From: Caldilineaceae bacterium
GTDB taxonomy: Bacteria; Chloroflexota; Anaerolineae; Caldilineales; Caldilineaceae
NCBI GenBank assembly: GCA_019637695.1
Contig: JAHBVG010000051.1
Span: 1-44,620 of the forward strand
Reading direction: 5' to 3'
Length of the DNA stretch: 44,620 nt
Shown: piece after piece, positions 9,623 through 16,871 of the stretch
How positions within the stretch are numbered: the first letter of the stretch is position 1
How the letters are laid out: each line of letters begins with the position of its first letter
Translations under genes and position numbers: made by a program
Notes under the pieces: model-generated
Databases searched by the model: none
What the model saw: only the letters and a program-made list of their open reading frames with translations
What the model was told of the DNA's origin: nothing

Positions 9623-10420
9623 CTAATACCCTAGAGTCACACCGCCATCGGCGGTGAGCGCTACGCCGGTGACAAACGAACTGGGTGACGTTGCAAGAAA
9701 GAGCGCGATCTGGCCAATATCTTCAGGGGTGGCAATCCGCCCAAGGGGATGGATCGAATCAACATAACGACGCGCTGCGGACTCATTTGTTTGATGCGCG
9801 AACCAGGCATCAACGAGCGGTGTCTGGACCCACCCAGGACAGATACAGTTCACTCGGATACCGTAACTGGCAAAGTCAAGAGCCATACTCTTGGTCAATG
9901 CCACGATCCCACCCTTTGATGCAGAGTAGGCGCCGGATTGGGTCTGGCCGACGATGGCTACCATGGAGGCCATATTGATAATAGTGCCCTGGCTTCTCTT
10001 CAGGTGGGGTAGGGACGCCTTGGTGATCAAAAAGACGCTCTTGAGGTTGGTCGTGATAATCCGATCCCAATCAGCCTCTGAGGCTTCTTCGATTCCTTTG
10101 CCGTCATGGGTGCCAGCGTTGTTGATTAAAATCGAGATCCCGCCAAACTGGGCTACGACGGCGTTCACGGTGGCATCAACATCATCTGCCCGTCCTACGT
10201 CTGCTACAAAAGCGTCAGCATGGATACCCTCTTTGCGTAGAGAGCGAATAGATTGTTGGAGAGCGGGTGCATCAGTATCGACGCTGGCGATGGCAGCGCC
10301 TGCCCGTCCCAATATACGCGCACAGCCATAACCGATACCTTTGGCGGCACCGGTGATAAGGGCGACACTTCCGTGAAGCGAAGTGAGACTTCTCGGCTCT
10401 TGCGTCTCATACCTGCTCAT
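9623..10420 (-). CDS. SDR-family NAD-dependent dehydrogenase
   Basis: A 265-residue classical short-chain dehydrogenase/reductase. The cofactor motif TGAAKGIG is at residues 23-30, Asp48 ends the second strand (favouring NAD over NADP), NNAG is at 100-103, and the catalytic tetrad is Asn125, Ser152, Tyr165 and Lys169. The C-terminus (FVTGVALTADGGVTLGY) is the normal family ending. It is the first gene of the minus-strand glycan operon; ATG is preceded by AAGGATAGG. In this setting it may oxidise a released sugar or sugar acid, for example in a non-phosphorylative fucose route (L-fucose dehydrogenase or 2-keto-3-deoxy-L-fuconate dehydrogenase), but SDR sequences do not reveal the substrate. 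Enzyme-class confidence is high, substrate confidence low. Confidence 0.9.
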   Translation of the reverse strand: MSRYETQEPRSLTSLHGSVALITGAAKGIGYGCARILGRAGAAIASVDTDAPALQQSIRSLRKEGIHADAFVADVGRADDVDATVNAVVAQFGGISILINNAGTHDGKGIEEASEADWDRIITTNLKSVFLITKASLPHLKRSQGTIINMASMVAIVGQTQSGAYSASKGGIVALTKSMALDFASYGIRVNCICPGWVQTPLVDAWFAHQTNESAARRYVDSIHPLGRIATPEDIGQIALFLATSPSSFVTGVALTADGGVTLGY

Positions 10421-10503
10421 AGCCTATCCTTAATCACTGGTAGAGTACCAAGGCGGGTGGGTGCTCGTCATGAGTAGACTGATTGTATTCTGAAGAATAG
10501 TTG

Positions 10504-10522
10504 GGATATGCTTATTATATCC
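10504..10522. promoter_or_regulatory. Inverted repeat in divergent promoter region
   Basis: GGATAT and ATATCC are arranged as an inverted repeat with a seven-base spacer, inside the 161-base region between the minus-strand SDR operon and the plus-strand 10582 gene. On the minus strand the same stretch holds a TATAAT hexamer (10514-10519) but no good -35 partner. It could be an operator or part of a promoter for either direction. Confidence 0.3.
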
Positions 10523-10581
10523 AGGGCGACCACCACGCACGCAGCCTTTGAGCCAAGAATCGGCCAAAGATCGGCCAAGAA

Positions 10582-11793
10582 GTGGACACCATGTACCGTA
10601 ACCAATTCGTCGAAAATCTACGTACTGCGCTTATGCAGCTTGACGATTTACAGGCATTACGCCAAAGTCCCTTGCTGGAATTGTTTGACCAAAGGGGGGC
10701 TGCACCCAACCCTGTATATTTGCAGCAGCTTCTATTTGAGGGAATTGAAAAGGTCAGAGAGGTTAATAGCCCACGGGCAGAGCAGTTATATGAAATCCTC
10801 TACTACCGGTATGTCGAACAAGACACACAAACCAATGTGGCTTACCAGATGGGGATGAGCGTCCGCCAGTTGCGACGAGAGCAAAACAGCGCCATTGAAT
10901 TACTCTCTGAACTTCTCTGGGACCGAATCCAGTCGCCTGTGGGCGTCCAGAACTTGCCGTTTACGCCCTATCATGAGCCACAGGCATACGAAGCCTTACA
11001 GAGCGAGATTTCATGGCTGCACGAATTCCATGCTGAAGCAAGTGACCTGCGGCAAGAGCTTGCGCTTGCGCTGGAGAAGGCGTCACCCATTGCCGAACAC
11101 TATGGGGTGAAGAAACTGCACACCGCGCTGCCAGATCAGATGTCGGCGGTTGCTGTGCCACCCATGGCATTGCGCCAGGTTCTATTGACCGCCATTACAG
11201 CAATGATCAGCACAGCATCCCCAAATACGACAGTTGGAATCGCAGTCGAACAACCGGCCCAGACATCCCTATGCATCAAGCTGCGACAGGAGAACCATTC
11301 GGTGATAAAGGGCGTCGGCCAACAACAGCGCTCAATGGTAGAGACGATTGCCCACTTGCTGGCCCCATTTGACGGCTATATTGACCTTGAGGATGCCGAT
11401 ACTTGTGCCATCACCATTACACTGCCGGGCATTGAGAGTATTCCTGTGTTAGTGGTAGACGACAATCCTGATGTGAAACTGCTACTACAGCGCTACGTCG
11501 CCAATACCCGCTTTCGCGTCATTGCCACAGATAAGGGTGAACTTGCTATCCCATTGGTGGCAGAACACAGTATCCGGGCCATCATCGTCGACATTATGAT
11601 GCCGGGGGACGACGGTTGGACTTTACTTGCTCAACTACGCCATCATCCTGAGACAAAAGATCTACCCATTGCGGTCTGCACAATTTTGCCCCAACGCGAA
11701 CTTTCCTTGTTGCTGGGTGCGACAGGCTTCATTCAGAAACCAGTACAACAGACGGCTTTTCTGAACCTATTAAGCCAATTGGTTGCGACGTGA
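10582..11793 (+). CDS. HTH - degenerate ATPase-like - receiver signalling protein
   Basis: A 403-residue protein of unusual layout. Residues about 60-115 hold a helix-turn-helix resembling sigma-70 region 4 (NVAYQMGMSVRQLRREQ). Residues about 150-285 resemble a histidine-kinase ATPase fold (ALRQVLLTAITAMI, ending in CAITITLPG) but lack the N-box Asn and the DxGxG motif. Residues about 288-403 are a receiver domain: VLVVDDNPDVK, phospho-acceptor Asp near 337 in IIVDIMMPGDDGW, and QKPVQ with the conserved Lys. It is therefore a response regulator, possibly a transcription factor. The start is GTG at 10582 or ATG three codons later; neither has a strong ribosome site. It reads divergently from the glycan operon and converges with the hybrid kinase gene, overlapping it by 65 bases. 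It may regulate the glycan operon, as YesN-type regulators do for Lpl transporters; this is inference. Confidence 0.8.
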   Translation: MDTMYRNQFVENLRTALMQLDDLQALRQSPLLELFDQRGAAPNPVYLQQLLFEGIEKVREVNSPRAEQLYEILYYRYVEQDTQTNVAYQMGMSVRQLRREQNSAIELLSELLWDRIQSPVGVQNLPFTPYHEPQAYEALQSEISWLHEFHAEASDLRQELALALEKASPIAEHYGVKKLHTALPDQMSAVAVPPMALRQVLLTAITAMISTASPNTTVGIAVEQPAQTSLCIKLRQENHSVIKGVGQQQRSMVETIAHLLAPFDGYIDLEDADTCAITITLPGIESIPVLVVDDNPDVKLLLQRYVANTRFRVIATDKGELAIPLVAEHSIRAIIVDIMMPGDDGWTLLAQLRHHPETKDLPIAVCTILPQRELSLLLGATGFIQKPVQQTAFLNLLSQLVAT

Positions 11794-13993
11794 TCGAGAA
11801 ATTGCGACCAATGATTTCGATACAACGAACAATACTCTGCATGGAGAGCCCGCCAACCCGCTCCAGGTGTAGCCGACTAGCGACTGCCGGCTCGCCGAAC
11901 GGATCCCGCGCTGAAACTATTACCACGGGTATCTCGCCAATGGTCTTGTCAGCGTTTTTCACCTTCAGCCACTCATATCCATCTATATCCGGTAAACCCA
12001 GGTCCAGGAGAACGGCGTGGGGATGCCGTTGTCGCATCAGATCCAAAGCCTTGATCCCTTCACGGGATCGCAAAACCCGGTAGCCTCTGTCTGATGAAGC
12101 CAACTGCCGTGCGATCAAATGAGCCATTTCTGGATTGTCCTCCACTATCAAGATCGTGCTTCCGGCATCAACAACGCGGTCTAGGGCGTGCAGAAGCTCT
12201 TCCTGGGAAATTGGCTTTACCAGGTAATCCACCACGGCGAATTGTTCGCATGCTTCCTGTTTCCCTGGCACATAGCAACTCACAATTGGAATCTGTTTTG
12301 GGAGATCGACAAGGTTCCGCGCAAAGGCTTTGTTTTGGGTGACGCGCACATCGTTGACTACGAGCAGATCGGGTAACGCCTGATCGACCTGCGCTTGCAG
12401 GTCTTGGGTGTTACGAGATCCGATAATCTGCACGTTGTTGAGGTAGGACTGTAGCTGATGTTGCAGCAAAGTTTCAGGCTCAAAAACCAGAATACGGGGT
12501 TGAGGAGGGGGCAACTCGGCTGCAAATGGCCGGGTACGAGCCTCGTGAGAAACGTACTCATTTGTCCAGCGTGTGGCCAGAGAAGTTGGCTGTTGATAAG
12601 GGTTGATAGGCATAGAAAAGAAAAAGGTGGTACCAATCTGTAGTTCGCTCTCAACCCACATACGACCACCATGCAGTTCAACCAGCCGACATGAGATGCT
12701 GAGACCTAAGCCGCTGCTGTCCGTTTGCTGGTTGTGTGCGTCATGAAACTTTAGGAATGGCTCGAAAATGCGCTGCTGCAATTCGGCGGTCATCCCCACG
12801 CCGGTATCGGTAACGGCTATGGTGACATTGTTCTGCTCGCTCGATATCCGAACGGTGACGCCTCCACACTCGGTGTAGCGCCCGCCGTTGCTCAGCAGAT
12901 TTAACAGGATTTGACGGACGCGCAGGCGATCGCAGAAAACAGACGGCAGGTCTGGCGGCAGGTCAACGGTCAAATCGAGCGACTTGGCCCGGTATAACGG
13001 TTCGATGGCCTGCACTGATTCGTTAACCACCTGGGCAAGATCCGTCCATTCGCGACGAAGGCTGAAACGCCCAGCCTCTAGTTGGCTGAGATCGAGAACA
13101 TCATTGACCAGTTGCGAAAGGTGCTGGCTGTTGCGCTGGATGACTCGAATATCTGCCAGCAGAGCCGGGGGCAATTTATCTGCATACGTAGAGGGCGCCA
13201 TTAGGATCATACTGCTAAAGCCGATGATCATATTTAGAGGCGTGCGCAGTTCGTGGCTAATATTGGCCACGAACTCTTCCTTGGCTCGTCTGGCCATTTC
13301 GGCCTCGAGTTGGCTTGTTCTGAGCAATTCGTTCAGGTGACGCAGTTGAACATAGGCATGAGTAAGATCCTCTGTGGCCTGGTTGAGCGCAAGTTGATGT
13401 TCACGCGCTTCCGTTAACAGATCTCGGCTGCGCTGATAATGCGTCAACAGATGACCGAGCAGATCGCTGCGGCGAACCTCTGCCAGTGCAATCAGGATCG
13501 CAAGTAGAACCAGCAAGAAGGAGGTGAATAAGAGTTCCGACCGTGTCGTCGGCGTGATCTGCTGAAATAAGGGCGAAAGCAGCAAGCCAACAAGTACGAC
13601 GCCTATACACGTTCCAACCCTGACCCCCAGGCCGACGATTGCCATTGCCATTGGCACTACGAGAAGGGTCGTCGCGCCTGGTGCGTCCCACCAATGAAGT
13701 AGAATCAGAATCACCCCGGTAGATCCTGCCACCAAATAAGCTGTAGCCAGCCTTACATGGTGTCGAAACAGATAATAGGCGCCGAAACCAGTGAGAAACA
13801 AGGCCATACCTGTCAGACTCACCTGCATCGAGGTAAGTTCGCGCCCGTATAGCAAGGCGGGGAGGAACCCCGTAATGAGTACGACGGCAAAGAGGATATG
13901 GAAATCGTCTTCCTGCCATCGAGTCTGCGAGAGCTTTGCCTGTTCCCCGGACTTGAAGTAACGCAGCGGTGCGGCCAAATCAATCCGTCGCAT
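11729..13993 (-). CDS. Membrane hybrid histidine kinase with two C-terminal receiver domains
   Basis: A 754-residue protein. Residues about 30-170 contain several hydrophobic helices, followed by a coiled stretch (about 180-240). The dimerisation/phosphoacceptor box is FVANISHELRTPLN with His247. The ATPase domain has NLLSNGGRYT (365-374), DTGVG (396-400) and GLGLSI (428-433). Receiver 1 (about 499-610) is degenerate: the acidic pocket reads VFEPE and the phospho-Asp position is Asn547 (LLVVND), though Lys593 is kept. Receiver 2 (about 612-735) has EDN (618-620) and Asp664 in VLLDLGLPDIDG but lacks the usual Lys-Pro. The ATG follows GGAGAAG. The 3' end overlaps the convergent receiver gene, suggesting a linked pathway. 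The sensed signal is unknown; the membrane region has no obvious extracytoplasmic domain. Confidence 0.88.
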   Translation of the reverse strand: MRRIDLAAPLRYFKSGEQAKLSQTRWQEDDFHILFAVVLITGFLPALLYGRELTSMQVSLTGMALFLTGFGAYYLFRHHVRLATAYLVAGSTGVILILLHWWDAPGATTLLVVPMAMAIVGLGVRVGTCIGVVLVGLLLSPLFQQITPTTRSELLFTSFLLVLLAILIALAEVRRSDLLGHLLTHYQRSRDLLTEAREHQLALNQATEDLTHAYVQLRHLNELLRTSQLEAEMARRAKEEFVANISHELRTPLNMIIGFSSMILMAPSTYADKLPPALLADIRVIQRNSQHLSQLVNDVLDLSQLEAGRFSLRREWTDLAQVVNESVQAIEPLYRAKSLDLTVDLPPDLPSVFCDRLRVRQILLNLLSNGGRYTECGGVTVRISSEQNNVTIAVTDTGVGMTAELQQRIFEPFLKFHDAHNQQTDSSGLGLSISCRLVELHGGRMWVESELQIGTTFFFSMPINPYQQPTSLATRWTNEYVSHEARTRPFAAELPPPQPRILVFEPETLLQHQLQSYLNNVQIIGSRNTQDLQAQVDQALPDLLVVNDVRVTQNKAFARNLVDLPKQIPIVSCYVPGKQEACEQFAVVDYLVKPISQEELLHALDRVVDAGSTILIVEDNPEMAHLIARQLASSDRGYRVLRSREGIKALDLMRQRHPHAVLLDLGLPDIDGYEWLKVKNADKTIGEIPVVIVSARDPFGEPAVASRLHLERVGGLSMQSIVRCIEIIGRNFSITSQPIGLIGSEKPSVVLVSE

Positions 13994-14071
13994 CGATCTT
14001 CTCCTTGAAGTTGGGCATGAGGTGATTAGAACTGATCCGCTCTGAAGATTCTGCTGGAGCTTTTGTACTAT

Positions 14072-14173
14072 GGGTCATTTGGCGTGTATGCGGGGATTGA
14101 GTTTGTCGAGACAGGTGCTTTTATCTGCCTGTTTGCCCACCAATTCAACACCTCTATGCAAACCAAGTGACCC
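14072..14173. repeat. Inverted repeat pair upstream of the kinase gene, MITE-like
   Basis: GGGTCATTTGG (14072-14082) and CCAAGTGACCC (14163-14173) are inverted complements with one mismatch. Outside both arms the bases ACTA continue the match with one gap, and a weaker match continues inwards for about 20 bases. The outer ends therefore look like terminal inverted repeats of a roughly 100-base decayed element. It directly abuts the next inverted-repeat element. This stretch of the 304-base gap between kinase and transposase holds no gene. Confidence 0.45.
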
Positions 14174-14295
14174 ACTAGTGTCGCGACACATCAATAATGA
14201 TGGAAAAGGATTTGCGCTTTATACTCAAATTTCCTCTGTTAGATTGTGTGCTGTTGCAATCTTATCCATCAAATCCGCTGTGTCGCGACACTAGT
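14174..14295. repeat. 122-bp element with perfect 17-bp terminal inverted repeats
   Basis: ACTAGTGTCGCGACACA (14174-14190) and its exact inverted complement (14279-14295) bound a 122-base segment. Each arm itself contains the perfect 12-base palindrome GTGTCGCGACAC. The internal sequence is AT-richer and non-coding. It lies immediately next to the transposase stop codon. It may be a MITE or a pair of recombinase-type sites. Confidence 0.65.
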
Positions 14296-15156
14296 AGTCA
14301 GAGACTGAACTCAGCGATAGACAAGGGAAGAAAGCCAGTTTCGTCTGGGGTGAACCCATGCCATTGGACAAGGATATTGAACAGGGAGAGAGTGAAGCCA
14401 ACACGAGTTTCAAAATAGATCCAGGCTTTGTGGGCCATGTGCTTGAACTGGCAGATGTAGGTGAGCATGGAGAGAACAGTCTCCACCACCATGCGCACAT
14501 TCCATTCGCCTCGCCGACACATGCGCAGGTTGGTGGGATGCCAACCTTTCTTCTCAAAGCCGATGCCGGAGAAGATGACCATGTCGTTTTTGAACTTGTC
14601 AACCAGATGTTGAAAGGCAGAGCCATCGTGGACATTGGCGGTGTCACACTCCCAGTCGACGATACGGCCCAAATGGTCGAGTACGAAACAGAGCTTTCCC
14701 CCGACAATCCAGCGGGTGTTCGACTTGCCTTTCTTGCCGTTCTGCTTATCGCTGCGACCTTCGCGTCGGGGATCGAGCAGTTCGATGCCATAGCTGTCGA
14801 TGACACCGATGAGCGATGGTGCCGCCATGAACTCGCCAATCAGATGACGATGGCTGTTGAACAGGCGAAACAGCCGAGTGCGGTCCGGCAGCTTCGGAAA
14901 GAGTGGTCGATAATCGCGCGTCAGCCATCGCCAGAAGGCGCGCTGGCCTTTGCCCGTCAAGGCATATAGCAAGGCTAGTGTCACCACTTCACTCGGATAG
15001 AGGTTAGCTTGGCTGTGTTTGGGCAGGTGTCCAATCTGGTCGTCCACTGGGCAGAACAGTTCCATGATAAAATCAACCGTGGTCATGGGAATAGCTCCTC
15101 TCTTGTGGCTTGTAGGTTACAAGTGAGATTGTCGCCTTTCTCATAGCCTCCCGCAA
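14295..15156 (-). mobile_element. IS982-like insertion sequence, limits approximate
   Basis: The limits are proposed from ACTAG at 14290-14294 and again at 15157-15161, which could be a 5-base target duplication. The bases just inside each end (TAGTCAGAGACT and, on the other strand, TTGCGGGAGGCT) match only partly. The element carries a single transposase gene. The ends need comparison with other copies. Confidence 0.4.
14298..15086 (-). CDS. IS982-family-like DDE transposase, probably inactive
   Basis: A 262-residue transposase. The N-terminal half reads VVTLALLYALTGKGQRAFWRW, followed by LFRLFNSHRHL; the catalytic core has VIDSYGIELLDP (first Asp), TANVHDGSAF and VVETVLSMLT (Glu), with the family's C-terminal helix FETRVGFTLSLFNILVQW. 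The place where related transposases have an Asp before GY/GF reads FSGIGFEKKG here, so the second catalytic Asp seems replaced by Gly (codon GGC). If so the enzyme is inactive or needs help in trans. The frame is otherwise intact, so the loss would be recent. Upstream of the ATG is a small palindrome (CTTGTAGGTTACAAG, 15108-15122). Family assignment is by motif memory and is moderately sure. Confidence 0.75.
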   Translation of the reverse strand: MTTVDFIMELFCPVDDQIGHLPKHSQANLYPSEVVTLALLYALTGKGQRAFWRWLTRDYRPLFPKLPDRTRLFRLFNSHRHLIGEFMAAPSLIGVIDSYGIELLDPRREGRSDKQNGKKGKSNTRWIVGGKLCFVLDHLGRIVDWECDTANVHDGSAFQHLVDKFKNDMVIFSGIGFEKKGWHPTNLRMCRRGEWNVRMVVETVLSMLTYICQFKHMAHKAWIYFETRVGFTLSLFNILVQWHGFTPDETGFLPLSIAEFSL

Positions 15157-15223
15157 ACTAGCACCAAAGGTTAATAGCAGCGCTACGATTGCAGGTTATG
15201 TCCGCGGTCCGTCGTCTGCGCTT

Positions 15224-16336
15224 TTACTGATGCACAATTACCAGCGTCCCTGGGTTCTCGTCGTTGCTGATAAACCAACCTTGTGAGGTATGGACAGGCT
15301 CGGCCCACTCGAAGAGCCATTTGGCTTCGTCGGTGCGCATATTGATACAACCCCGGCTGGCCGGGCGACCAAAGTTGGCATGCCAGGTGGTGCCGTGGAA
15401 GGCGTAGTCTTCGTAGAAATATTGGACCCAGGGCACGTTGCTCAAATAATAGTAGGTCCCTGCGGCGCGGTTGCCGCCGTACATGTCTTGGAGCGGCGTC
15501 TTGGCCCAGATGCGAAAGGAGCCGGTAACGGTCGGCGTGGCCGGCAGACCGGTGGAGACGACAAACGAGCGGATCGGCGTAGTTCCTTCGTAGGCGGTGA
15601 CACGCTGTTCGCTCAGATCCACGGCGATCCACTTTTCGGTGGTGGTGGGGTACTCGGTATAGACAAGGAAGCCATTTTCGTCGACGCGCGCACTCATCCC
15701 CATGCGTTCGTGTAGGGCGGGCGGCGCAATCACAAGTTTCTGACCAGGCGAGATGCGGTTGGCATCGGCCAGATTGTTGGCGCGAATGATGGCCCTGGCG
15801 GTAGTATCGTAGAGATTGGCAATGCTGCCGATGCTTTGCCCTGCCTCAACCACATGGATGCGCGACTGCTCGGCGTCCTCGGATCCGCTGGCCGCAAAGC
15901 CAGCGGGGACCGTCAGTTCCCGGCCAGCGGTCAGCCGTTGCCCTGGGTTAACGCGGTTCTCTTCGGCCAGCCAGGCCAGGCTGATGCGATGGGCGGCGGC
16001 AATGCTGAAGAGTGTATCTCCCGGTTTGACAGTGTAGGTCGTTGTGTCCAGATCCGCAGCGCGGCTATTGGCAGGGTTGACCGTCCTGGCGGTGTCGGTG
16101 GGGAGGAGCAACCGCTGCCCAGCCCAGACGAAATTGGCATTGGTGAGGTTGTTGAGACTGCGCAACGTCTCGACGTTGGTGCCATACTTTTGGGCGATCT
16201 GGCTCAACGTATCGCCAGGCTGCACAATGTGGACATTCTCATCGGCCAGGGCTGCTGTGGAGCCGAGCGAGATGAGCAAAAGGGAGAGGATGACAATTTT
16301 ACCTATTGTCATCCATAGTCGCCGAGGGTGCGTCAT
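15224..16336 (-). CDS. LysM-repeat L,D-transpeptidase (YkuD domain), exported
   Basis: A 370-residue cell-wall enzyme. It begins with a signal peptide (IGKIVILSLLLISLGSTAALA), then three LysM modules at about residues 35-78, 100-145 and 158-202 (VQPGDTLSQIA, VKPGDTLFSIA, VEAGQSIGSIA), and a YkuD L,D-transpeptidase domain with the catalytic segment HGTTWHANFG...SRGCINM near residues 320-340, Cys being the nucleophile. It should bind peptidoglycan and form or swap 3-3 cross-links. I take the ATG at 16336, preceded by GGAAAGAGAAG, rather than an upstream in-frame codon at 16396 that lacks a ribosome site and would put 20 odd residues before the signal peptide. The downstream neighbour is the transposase. 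It appears to be a single-gene unit on the minus strand. Confidence 0.9.
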   Translation of the reverse strand: MTHPRRLWMTIGKIVILSLLLISLGSTAALADENVHIVQPGDTLSQIAQKYGTNVETLRSLNNLTNANFVWAGQRLLLPTDTARTVNPANSRAADLDTTTYTVKPGDTLFSIAAAHRISLAWLAEENRVNPGQRLTAGRELTVPAGFAASGSEDAEQSRIHVVEAGQSIGSIANLYDTTARAIIRANNLADANRISPGQKLVIAPPALHERMGMSARVDENGFLVYTEYPTTTEKWIAVDLSEQRVTAYEGTTPIRSFVVSTGLPATPTVTGSFRIWAKTPLQDMYGGNRAAGTYYYLSNVPWVQYFYEDYAFHGTTWHANFGRPASRGCINMRTDEAKWLFEWAEPVHTSQGWFISNDENPGTLVIVHQ

Positions 16337-16606
16337 GGATCTTCTCTTTCCGATGGGTTGCTGCTTCTTGGGCCAGATTGCCCAAATTATACCCATCGAA
16401 TCTCACTCTGTCACATTGGTTTTGATCCTTTAACAAACCAATAACAGAACAGCAATCTATTGAAAACCTAGCGCCGCTATCCTGATGACTGAGGGAACAA
16501 CCCTGGGGCAAACTGCAAAAGACAAACGCAGACGGTGGTCAAGTTCCCTCAAAATCTTTCATTGTTCATCGCCAGAAAGCGAGCGGTGAGCAATTTCCTC
16601 TTAATC

Positions 16607-16652
16607 TGGGCTGGATCGCATGTGAAGATTGCGATCTCGAGCCCAGTTTTTT
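16607..16652 (+). terminator. Hairpin with T-run, plus-strand orientation
   Basis: TGGGCTGGATCGCA pairs with TGCGATCTCGAGCCCA (16630-16645) with a two-base bulge, followed by six Ts at 16647-16652. No plus-strand gene precedes it, so it may end an antisense or small RNA, or be a chance structure. Confidence 0.45.
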
Positions 16653-16677
16653 AGCTAACGCCCTTCCTTCTGGAACC

Positions 16678-16728
16678 AAAAAGACCTCTCCCCGCTACGT
16701 CAATACGAAAGCGGGGAGAGGTCTTTTT
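16678..16728. terminator. Bidirectional rho-independent terminator
   Basis: Arms 16678-16695 and 16711-16728 form an 18-base stem (core GACCTCTCCCCGC), with A-tract and T-tract on either side, so it can work on both strands. On the minus strand it ends transcripts coming from the acidic lipoprotein gene. Confidence 0.85.
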
Positions 16729-16807
16729 GTCGGTTACGCTCATCCAGAGGTGGGACGTCAGATGAGCAGCGTATAAATCAGACATTATCGGTAATAGCCA
16801 TTTTCTG

Positions 16808-16843
16808 AAGATCTGCCAGGTTATAGAAAACCTGGCAGGTCTT
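16808..16843. repeat. Dispersed CCTGCCAGGTT palindrome, copy 1
   Basis: Arms 16808-16822 and 16829-16843 form a 15-base stem with one mismatch and a six-base loop. The same palindrome, with the same preceding TTCTGAAGA context, recurs at 43878-43911. It lies 29 bases after the stop of the acidic lipoprotein gene. Confidence 0.75.
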
Positions 16844-16871
16844 ATTGCCGATACTGTCTATTGATGCGCCT

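Larger units (their letters stand above)
16337..16871. other. 535-base gene-free region with three hairpins
   Basis: No coding frame is supported here. The region holds a hairpin with a plus-strand T-run (16607-16652), a strong bidirectional terminator (16678-16728) and a copy of the dispersed CCTGCCAGGTT palindrome (16808-16843), then the promoter side of the L,D-transpeptidase gene (about 16340-16500). Confidence 0.6.

Noticed and set aside
14280..14295. Possible dif/XerCD-type site
   Set aside because: The palindrome GTGTCGCGACAC lacks the two 11-base half-sites with a central hexamer that define dif, and it occurs twice as IS-like ends.
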